DNA of 55,161 nucleotides, from positions 35,194-90,354 of the forward strand of contig NZ_LMUW01000164.1 in assembly GCF_009765735.1 (NCBI RefSeq), given 5' to 3'. This document shows positions 49,463 through 55,161 of the stretch, in pieces. The DNA is from Xenophilus sp. L33 (GTDB lineage: Bacteria; Pseudomonadota; Gammaproteobacteria; Burkholderiales; Burkholderiaceae_C). Within the stretch, counting starts at the first letter, position 1. The number at the start of each line of letters is the position of its first letter. The notes below the pieces were generated by a model. That model saw only the letters and a list, made by a program, of their open reading frames with translations, did not search any database and was not told the origin of the DNA. The position numbers and the translations under genes were made by a program.

Positions 49463-49488
49463 GGCGGGCCTCGAAGGTGGTGGAAAAG

Positions 49489-50811
49489 TCACCCCGAGGA
49501 TAGCGGCAGTGCGTGACCGCCGTGGCCTCCACCCTCGTCACCCTCGCCGGCCTTGTCGGCCGCGAGACGCGCCCGCTGCAGCAGGCGCCCGCGCCGCTTG
49601 CGCGCCCAGATCACGATGCCGGTCACCGACAGCATCGCCACCGCCACGCCGGTCAGCGACATCAGGATGCGCCCCGGCAACCCGAGGATGCGGCCGGAAT
49701 GCAGCGGAAACTGCAACTGCACGAAGACGTCGGCGGCGGTGCCGTGCCAGGGCCGGTTCTCGCTCAACACGCGGCCGTCCTGGCCGTCGATGTAGAGGTT
49801 CGACAGCCCCATGCTGCCCTCGCTCGCATCGCCGCCCGGCGGGAAGAAGGAGACGTTGTAGAAGCCGCCACGCTGCTCGTGGTAGATGCCGCCGAGCGGC
49901 GTGGTCCAGCCGCGCTTCGCGGCTTCGGTGCGGGCCGCCGCGATCGCCTGCGCGAAATCAAGCTTCGGCGTCACCGACTGGCCGAGCGGCGCGAAGGCGA
50001 GGGTCTCGTAGGGCCCCGGCGTGGTGGTCGAGACCAGCGACAGCAGCGGATAGAAGACCTCGCGGTAGAGGTTCAGCGAGAACGAGGTGAAGGCGATCAC
50101 CAGGATCGGGATGAACACCACCAGGCCGCCCGCGCGGTGCAGGTCGAAGTTCAGCTTGTAGCCGCCGGCGCGCCAGCGCACCGTCCACGACGGCTTCCAG
50201 CGCGACCACCAGCCGCCGCGCTTCGGATGGTGCGTGGCGCGCCCGCGACCCCGCGCAGGTCGCTGGCGCCGCGGCAGGGTCAGGCCGAGCGCGACGAAGC
50301 TGTCGATGAACCACACCATGGCGACGCCGCCCATGATCCAGTAGCCGATGCGGTCGGTGCCCCACAGCGCCGGGATGTGCAGGCTGTAGTGCACCGTGCG
50401 CAGGAAGGGCATCAGGTTCTCGCGCGAGAGCGAGACCGCGGTGGTGTCGCGACGTCCCATGATCCGGCCGGTGACCGGGTCGACGTGCACGTTGTTGTAG
50501 CCGAGCACGAAGGGCTTGCCCGTGGCTGGATCGATGCGCGGCGCGACGAAGAAGCCGGCGCTGTGGCCGGCCTCGAAATTCAGCGGGATGTAGGTCGCCT
50601 CGGCCCGCGGGTCGGCGGCCTCCACCCGCGCCGCCAGCGCGATCGGATCCATGAAGGGTCCGCGGCTGTCGGTGTGATAGAGGCCCGCGTTCAGCCACTC
50701 GTCGAGCTCGTGGTCCCAGGACGTGACCGCGCCGGTCAGGCCGGCCACGATCAGGAACAGCGCGACCCCCAGGCCGACCCAGCGGTGCACCAGCGTCAGC
50801 AGCGCGCGCAT
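49489..50811 (-). CDS. PepSY-associated membrane protein (siderophore reductase type)
   Basis: The 440-residue inner-membrane protein has four membrane helices. The first is MRALLTLVHRWVGLGVALFLIVAGLTGAVTSWDHELDEWLNAGLY, the PepSY_TM opening. The periplasmic PepSY-like regions follow, and LHRAGGLVVFIPILVIAFTSFSLNLY holds a likely haem-liganding His. The last helix is ILGLPGRILMSLTGVAVAMLSVTGIVIWA. Related proteins (FoxB, PiuB) release iron from siderophores by periplasmic reduction. It lies 64 bases downstream of the TonB siderophore receptor, in the same orientation, which supports that role. Confidence 0.88.
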   Translation of the reverse strand: MRALLTLVHRWVGLGVALFLIVAGLTGAVTSWDHELDEWLNAGLYHTDSRGPFMDPIALAARVEAADPRAEATYIPLNFEAGHSAGFFVAPRIDPATGKPFVLGYNNVHVDPVTGRIMGRRDTTAVSLSRENLMPFLRTVHYSLHIPALWGTDRIGYWIMGGVAMVWFIDSFVALGLTLPRRQRPARGRGRATHHPKRGGWWSRWKPSWTVRWRAGGYKLNFDLHRAGGLVVFIPILVIAFTSFSLNLYREVFYPLLSLVSTTTPGPYETLAFAPLGQSVTPKLDFAQAIAAARTEAAKRGWTTPLGGIYHEQRGGFYNVSFFPPGGDASEGSMGLSNLYIDGQDGRVLSENRPWHGTAADVFVQLQFPLHSGRILGLPGRILMSLTGVAVAMLSVTGIVIWARKRRGRLLQRARLAADKAGEGDEGGGHGGHALPLSSG

Positions 50812-50875
50812 CGCAGCCTCTCGCCCCTCTTCACGCTCTTGCCGCTCTCGCCTGCGGCGTTCAAGTCGCCGGCCC

Positions 50876-53098
50876 TCAGAAGTTGATCGTGCCGCTCAGC
50901 ACGAAGGTCCGCGGCGCGCCCAGCACCAGGTAGTTGGAGCCCGGGTAGCCGCCGGCCGAGGCCCAGTAGGAGCTGTTGAACAGGTTGTTGACGCGGGCGC
51001 GCAGCGTGAGCAGGCGGCCGTTGCCGATGTCCATCAGGTAGCGCACGCCGACGTCGACCCGGTTCCAGGACGGCAGCGACTGGGTGTTGGCCGCGTCGGC
51101 GTACTGCTTGCCGGTGTAGACGTAGAGCGCATTCAGCGCCAGGCCCTGCACGCCCGGCACGTCCCAGTCGACGCCGACGTTGAGCTGCTGGCGCGGCACG
51201 CCGATCGCGTTCTTGCCGTCGGTCAGGCCGCCGGGCGTACTGACCTGGTCGGCGTCGATGAAGGTGACGCCGCCGAGCAGGCGCAGGCCGCGGGTCGGCT
51301 CGCCGTAGAGCGACAGCTCGACGCCGCGGTTGCGCTGCTCGCCGAAGGTGCCGAAGGTCTGGTTGACCACGAAGGCCTGCGGCTGGGTGACCTGGAACAC
51401 CGCGGCGGTGGCGCCGAAGGTGCCGCTCTGGTACTTGGCGCCGATCTCGCCCTGCTTGGCGGTGAAGGGCGCGAAGACCTGGCCGGCGTTGGTCACCGGC
51501 AGGTTGTTCGAGGTGAACGCGGGCGCGACGTCGCCCTTCTGCAGGCCCTCGATGTAGTTGCCGTAGAGCGAGACCTCGGGCGTCGCCTTGAACACGATGC
51601 CGGCGACCGGCGTCGTCTTGGACTGCTTGTAGCTGCCGGTCTCGAGACCGGAGTCGTAGTCGTAGCTGTTGTCCTCGATGGTCTGGTGGCGCGCGCCGAT
51701 CGTCAGCAGCAGCCGGTCCTGCATGAAGGACATGGTGTCGGCGACCGCGAAGCTGGACGTCTTGACCCGCTCGGTGACCATCGGGTCGCCCAGCGTGCCC
51801 CCGGTGAAGAAGTTGGCCAGCGGCGGCGCCGAGGCCACCGGCACGTAGATGTTGCTCAGGATCGTGGAGCCCGACATCGCGTAGGCGTTGCGCAGGTCGT
51901 CCTGGAAGGCGGCCGCGGACGCGGTCACCGTGTGCTTCACGGCGCCGGTGTCGAAGGTGCCGCGCAGGCCGACCTCGCCGGTGCTGACGCTGTCCTTGCG
52001 CACGTTGTCGAAGCGCGAGGCCACCGTGTTGCCGAGCGCGTCGGTGATCGTCGGATTGGCGACCACGTTCGATTCCTTGCCTTCGCGGACGCCGCCGGCG
52101 ACCCAGCCGGTCAGGTGGTCGTTGATGTCGTATTCGGCGCGCAGGGTGCCGAAGGTGTCGGTCTCCTTGCCGTAGGTCCAGGGCTGGGCGAAGTTCTTCT
52201 GCGCGTCGGGCGCGCTCGGGATCGGCAGGCCGGTGGCCGGCGTGACGTTGGGGCGCGGGCTGTTCAGCGTGAAGTCCTGGTAGCCGATGTCGGCCGAGAC
52301 GCGCACGTCGCGGCTGCGCCAGTCGAGGCCGACGCCGACCGCGGTGAGGTCGCGCTTCTCGTCGTCGATGCCGTCGTTGCCTTCGCGCTTGACCGCGTTG
52401 ACCCGGATGCCGGTGCTCTCGTCCGGGCCGAAACGCCGCGAGATGTCGGCCGAGGCCGAGGCCTCGCCGCCGCTCTGCACGCCGACGCTGACCTGCGTGA
52501 GCGGATCGTTGGAGGCGCGCTTGGGCACCAGGTTGATCGCGCCGCCGAGGCCGCTGCCGCCGGGCGCCGCGCCGTTCAGGAAGGCGCTGGCGCCGCGGAA
52601 CACTTCTACCCGCTCGAACAGTTCCGAGGCGATGTACTGGCGCGGCAGCATGCCGTACAGGCCGTTGTAGCCGATGTCGTCCGAATAGACCGGGAAGCCG
52701 CGGATGACGTAGAGCTCCTGGAAGTTGCCGAAGCCGCGCGCGGTGCGCACCGACGGATCGTTCTGCAGCACGTCGGCCACGCTCTGCGCCTGCTGGTCCT
52801 GGATCAGCTGGCTGGTGTAACTGGTGCTCTGGAACGGCGTGTCCATGATCGACTGGTTGCCCAGCACGCCGATGCGGCTGCCGGTGCCGACCTGGCCGCC
52901 GGCGAAGGGCTTGGGCAGGCCGCCGGCGGACGCGTCTGCGCTGGATTCGACGGTGACCGTGGCCAACGTGCCGGAAGCGGTGTCCGCGGTCGCCGCGGCG
53001 GGCGTGACCGTTGCGGTCTGGGCCGAGGCGGCCAGGGTCAGGAGCGCACAAAGGCAGCCGAAGGCGATGGAGCGCAGGGGAAATTGGACAGCGATCAC
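50876..53098 (-). CDS. TonB-dependent siderophore receptor
   Basis: The 740-residue outer-membrane receptor has a signal peptide, RSIAFGCLCALLTLAASAQ. The plug domain has SVADVLQNDPSVRTARGFGNFQELYVIRGFPV, with ELFERVEVFRGASAFLNGAAPGGSGLGGAINLVPKR as the second plug motif. A 22-stranded barrel ends in LSGTINF with the terminal Phe. There is no N-terminal STN signalling domain. The start is uncertain: GTG 53098 gives a compact signal peptide, while TTG 53122 would add eight residues. A Fur-like box lies just upstream. It heads the cluster with the PepSY membrane protein and imports a ferric siderophore. Confidence 0.92.
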   Translation of the reverse strand: MIAVQFPLRSIAFGCLCALLTLAASAQTATVTPAAATADTASGTLATVTVESSADASAGGLPKPFAGGQVGTGSRIGVLGNQSIMDTPFQSTSYTSQLIQDQQAQSVADVLQNDPSVRTARGFGNFQELYVIRGFPVYSDDIGYNGLYGMLPRQYIASELFERVEVFRGASAFLNGAAPGGSGLGGAINLVPKRASNDPLTQVSVGVQSGGEASASADISRRFGPDESTGIRVNAVKREGNDGIDDEKRDLTAVGVGLDWRSRDVRVSADIGYQDFTLNSPRPNVTPATGLPIPSAPDAQKNFAQPWTYGKETDTFGTLRAEYDINDHLTGWVAGGVREGKESNVVANPTITDALGNTVASRFDNVRKDSVSTGEVGLRGTFDTGAVKHTVTASAAAFQDDLRNAYAMSGSTILSNIYVPVASAPPLANFFTGGTLGDPMVTERVKTSSFAVADTMSFMQDRLLLTIGARHQTIEDNSYDYDSGLETGSYKQSKTTPVAGIVFKATPEVSLYGNYIEGLQKGDVAPAFTSNNLPVTNAGQVFAPFTAKQGEIGAKYQSGTFGATAAVFQVTQPQAFVVNQTFGTFGEQRNRGVELSLYGEPTRGLRLLGGVTFIDADQVSTPGGLTDGKNAIGVPRQQLNVGVDWDVPGVQGLALNALYVYTGKQYADAANTQSLPSWNRVDVGVRYLMDIGNGRLLTLRARVNNLFNSSYWASAGGYPGSNYLVLGAPRTFVLSGTINF

Positions 53099-53127
53099 GG
53101 AGTTCCGAAAAGGTTCAAGCAAACGGC

Positions 53128-53155
53128 AATGATAATACGAATGGTTCGCATTATT
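53128..53155. promoter_or_regulatory. Fur-box-like inverted repeat before the TonB receptor gene
   Basis: AATGATAATACGAA and TTCGCATTATT form an imperfect palindrome in an otherwise GC-rich region, matching the GATAATGATAATCATTATC Fur consensus at many positions. It lies 30-57 bases from the GTG start of the receptor gene. It would give iron-repressed expression of the receptor and possibly the PepSY gene. It also lies upstream of the divergent SDR gene. Confidence 0.6.
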
Positions 53156-53244
53156 TATTGAAAAGCATTCGGAACCCCTCCTACAGCGCGATCGGAGCGG
53201 CGGGATTAGGCTGCGTCGTCAATTTCCCCCACGGAGCCTCCACG

Positions 53245-54099
53245 ATGATGAACAAATCGGATCCCGTCTGGCTGATCACCGGCTGCTCGACCGGCTTCGG
53301 CCGCGAGCTGGCCCGCCTGGTGCTCGCGCGCGGCTGGCGCGCGGTCGTCACCGCCCGCAACCCCGAGCAGGTCCAGGACATCGCCGAAGGCCACGGCGAC
53401 CGGGCGCTGGTCGCACAGCTGGACGTCACCCGCCCCGAGCAGATCGCGCAGGTCGTGGCCGCGGCGCAGGACCGCTTCGGCCGCATCGACGTGCTGGTCA
53501 ACAACGCCGGCTACGGCTACCTGGCCGCGATCGAGGAAGGCGAAGACGCCGCGGTGCGTGCCATGTTCGAGACCAACGTCTTCGGCCTGGTCGACATGAC
53601 CAAGGCCGTGCTGCCGGGGATGCGGGCGCACAAGAGCGGCCTGGTGGTGAACGTGTCCTCCATCGGCGGCATCGCCAGCTTTCCGGCGAGCGGCTACTAC
53701 CACGCGACCAAGTACGCGGTCGAGGGCCTCTCGGAATCGCTGGCGCTGGAGGTCGCGCCGCTCGGCATCGGCGTGCTGGTCGTCGAGCCGGGGCCCTTCC
53801 GGACCAACTGGGCCGGCCCGTCGATCAAGCAGTCGGCCACGCGCATCGAGGCCTACGACGCCACCGCCGGCGAGCGCCGCAAGCAGACCGCCGCCCGCAG
53901 CGGCCATCAGGCCGGCGACCCAGTGCGCGCGGCACAGGCGATCATCGACGCCGCGCTCTCGGACAAGCCGCCCCTGCGGCTGCTGCTGGGCAAGCTGGCG
54001 CTCGAGACGGCGCGCAAGAAGCTCGATTTCATGCGCGGCGACTTCGACGCCTGGGAGGCGACCACGCTGGGCGCCGACTATCCGGCGAACGAAGGCTGA
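53245..54099 (+). CDS. Short-chain dehydrogenase/reductase
   Basis: The 284-residue classical SDR has the cofactor loop WLITGCSTGFGRELARLVLARG, the NNAG segment in VLVNNAGYGYL, and the catalytic Ser-Tyr-Lys in VVNVSSIGGIA and GYYHATKYAVEGLSESL. The C-terminus holds EPGPFRTNWAGPSI and a long helical end. It resembles the group of SDR proteins similar to 17-beta-hydroxysteroid dehydrogenase-like bacterial reductases. ATG 53245 is used; the next ATG is at 53248. It is divergent from the TonB receptor gene. Confidence 0.9.
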   Translation: MMNKSDPVWLITGCSTGFGRELARLVLARGWRAVVTARNPEQVQDIAEGHGDRALVAQLDVTRPEQIAQVVAAAQDRFGRIDVLVNNAGYGYLAAIEEGEDAAVRAMFETNVFGLVDMTKAVLPGMRAHKSGLVVNVSSIGGIASFPASGYYHATKYAVEGLSESLALEVAPLGIGVLVVEPGPFRTNWAGPSIKQSATRIEAYDATAGERRKQTAARSGHQAGDPVRAAQAIIDAALSDKPPLRLLLGKLALETARKKLDFMRGDFDAWEATTLGADYPANEG

Positions 54100-54183
54100 G
54101 CGGGCGCGATCGGCATCACGCCGGCTTCGGCCGGTAGCACGGGCGGCCCTGTACGTTGGAGAAGTTCGCGGCCGGGCCGCTCA
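54097..54183. terminator. Long-range inverted repeat pairing two stop codons, with an inner tetraloop hairpin
   Basis: TGAGCGG (54097-54103) and CCGCTCA (54177-54183) are perfect complements that include the stop codons of the SDR and the convergent membrane-protein gene. Inside the 73-base loop, CCGGC (54121-54125) and GCCGG (54130-54134) close a C-TTCG-G tetraloop, a very stable RNA turn. It is a likely transcript-end structure. Confidence 0.4.
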
Positions 54184-54685
54184 ACTGGCGCGTTCGGAAG
54201 CCGGTCTTGCATCCGGGCTGAGCGGCGCACCGGACGCGGTCGTCGGCGGCCCGATCGGCTGGCCGTCCCGGTCGAGCGGCTGCTGCGCCGCCGACAAGGC
54301 GCGCTTGCGCCGCAGGAAGGCCTTGCGTCGCGCCGAGATGACCAGCGCGGCCACGATGCCGCCGAGCACCGCCAGCAGCGAGACCGCAAAGTAGCCGACC
54401 GCCGCCACCGCCGAGGCGGTCCAGTGCGGATTGCCCTCGGGCTGGTGCAGCCAGACGGCGCAGCCGATCAGCACCAGCAGGCACAGCGCCAGCGGCATGC
54501 CCAGGCGCTGGGCATCGGTCTGCCGGATCGCGCCGATGATCCGGACGATCAGGCAGGTCCGCGCAGATCAGGCTGTAGAGCAGGATCAGCACGATCGACC
54601 AGGTGCGGTCGTCCTCCGCCGGCAGGCCGCCGATCTGGATCGCGGCCAGCAGGCCAAACACGATCCAAGCCAACAAGGACGCCAT
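54181..54685 (-). pseudogene. Membrane protein gene interrupted by a one-base frameshift
   Basis: From ATG 54685 one frame reads MASLLAWIVFGLLAAIQIGG, then SIVLILLYSLICA, and then turns into an unlikely Pro/Arg/Asp-rich stretch. A second frame continues as CLIVRIIGAIRQTDAQRLGM, followed by the hydrophobic segments PLALCLLVLIGCAVWL and AVGYFAVSLLAVLGGIVAALV, and ends at 54181. Removing one base in the CCGCGC run at about 54559-54564 joins them into a 167-residue protein with four membrane segments. It is either a recent frameshift or a sequencing error. The C-terminus is hydrophilic (SAAQQPLDRDGQPIGPP). No function is recognised. Confidence 0.6.
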
Positions 54686-54758
54686 GTCTTTGTCTCCTTC
54701 AGGTTGCCGGATTGTCAGTGGGCGCGCGCCTGCGATGCAATAGTCGTTCCACGGAGCC

Positions 54759-55161
54759 TCAGATGGCGGCCAGCGCCGCGCGGATCATGTCGACCTGCCG
54801 GGTGTAGCCCAGCTTGCTGCGCAGCACCGCGATCTGCTTGCGCACCGTGTGCACCGAGACGCCATGGGCCTCGGCATGCTCCGCCGCCGACTGGCCGTTG
54901 GCCAGCGCGGCCAGCACCCGACCTTCGGCCGCGGTCAGGTCGAAGGCGGCACACAGCGCCTCGGCCCGCGCCTGCGACCCTTTCCACATGCGCCGCATCC
55001 GCACGAAGAGGATCGCCTCGCTGCCGAGCCGCAACTGGACCGCGGCGCGCGCCACGTCCAGCAGCAGTGCGCCGCTGGCCGGGCTGCCCGGCACCACCAG
55101 CTGCGCCGGCAAGCCACCGGCGGCGACCCGCGCCAGCGTGTGCAGCAGCGAGGCGCGGACC
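54759..55161 (-). CDS. LuxR-type transcriptional regulator, C-terminal part (5' end outside window)
   Basis: The frame is open to the window edge, so only about 133 residues are visible. The C-terminal 60 are a LuxR/GerE helix-turn-helix: LTAAEGRVLAALANGQSAAEHAEAHGVSVHTVRKQIAVLRSKLGYTRQVDMIRAAL. The part before it, RASLLHTLARVAAGGLPAQLVVPGSPASGALLLDVARAAVQLRLGSEAILFVRMRRM, belongs to a sensor domain of unknown type. It is the last gene in the window and is oriented toward the frameshifted membrane-protein gene 73 bases downstream. Confidence 0.82.
   Translation of the reverse strand, partial: VRASLLHTLARVAAGGLPAQLVVPGSPASGALLLDVARAAVQLRLGSEAILFVRMRRMWKGSQARAEALCAAFDLTAAEGRVLAALANGQSAAEHAEAHGVSVHTVRKQIAVLRSKLGYTRQVDMIRAALAAI

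Noticed and set aside
50723..53161. Over 800 codons open on the plus strand opposite the TonB receptor and PepSY end
   Set aside because: Shadow of the receptor gene, with biased His/Val/Ala/Arg composition and no motifs.

Overview
The window is a high-GC chromosomal segment, strongly G/C-biased at third codon positions, from a betaproteobacterium. The likeliest group is Burkholderiales, family Comamonadaceae, in the style of Variovorax. This is inferred from two Bug-type periplasmic receptors, two branched-chain-amino-acid-type (LIV) ABC transporters beside catabolic genes, a TonB receptor paired with a PepSY membrane protein, and many small stand-alone regulators. I found no rRNA, tRNA, CRISPR array, insertion sequence, phage gene or replication origin. 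No stretch over 300 bases lacks a plausible gene.

Layout. 1-5.2 kb: the end of an OsmC-like gene, an AraC regulator, a minus-strand gst-arsR-SRPBCC operon with a palindromic operator, a divergent MarR / NADPH-dependent FMN reductase pair, a hypothetical gene and a ferritin-like protein. 5.3-14.4 kb: a divergent catabolic locus. One arm has a shikimate-dehydrogenase-like enzyme and a complete LIV transporter (LivH, LivM, LivG, LivF, binding protein). The other has a xylose-isomerase-like TIM-barrel enzyme, an acyl-CoA dehydrogenase and a CoA-transferase. Two back-to-back promoters share one palindrome between the arms. 14.5-24 kb: thioredoxin TrxC, a second AraC regulator, an alpha/beta hydrolase, an enoyl-CoA hydratase, an XRE regulator joined to an M16 metalloprotease, a membrane protein, a GDSL hydrolase overlapping a zinc alcohol dehydrogenase, and envelope proteins. 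24.2-32.4 kb: a second LIV system in which both ATPases are fused into one polypeptide, flanked by two Bug receptors and followed by a short-chain dehydrogenase, a cupin and a small membrane protein.

32.4-41.7 kb, mostly minus strand: a HAD phosphatase, a GST, a beta-lactamase-fold serine hydrolase, a VWA membrane protein, an LTA-synthase/sulfatase-type membrane enzyme, an MFS transporter, a DUF427 protein and a TetR regulator. Two nearly identical promoter-operators tie the TetR gene to the DUF427-MFS operon. 41.8-44.1 kb: an acetolactate-synthase-like large subunit divergent from an Lrp/AsnC regulator. 44.1-48.4 kb: a lipoprotein hydrolase divergent from a lipoprotein penicillin-acylase-family enzyme, then WrbA. 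48.4-53.2 kb: an isocitrate/isopropylmalate dehydrogenase homologue, a PepSY membrane protein and a TonB siderophore receptor behind a Fur-like box. 53.2-55.2 kb: a short-chain dehydrogenase, a membrane-protein gene with an apparent single-base frameshift, and the C-terminal part of a LuxR-type regulator cut by the window edge.

Most of the window is ordinary accessory metabolism. The best candidates for something undescribed are the divergent shikimate-dehydrogenase-like / acyl-CoA locus, the fused LivG-LivF ATPase with a degenerate signature in its first half, the XRE-M16 pair, and the TetR-DUF427-MFS circuit. Several convergent gene pairs also have both stop codons built into one inverted repeat.
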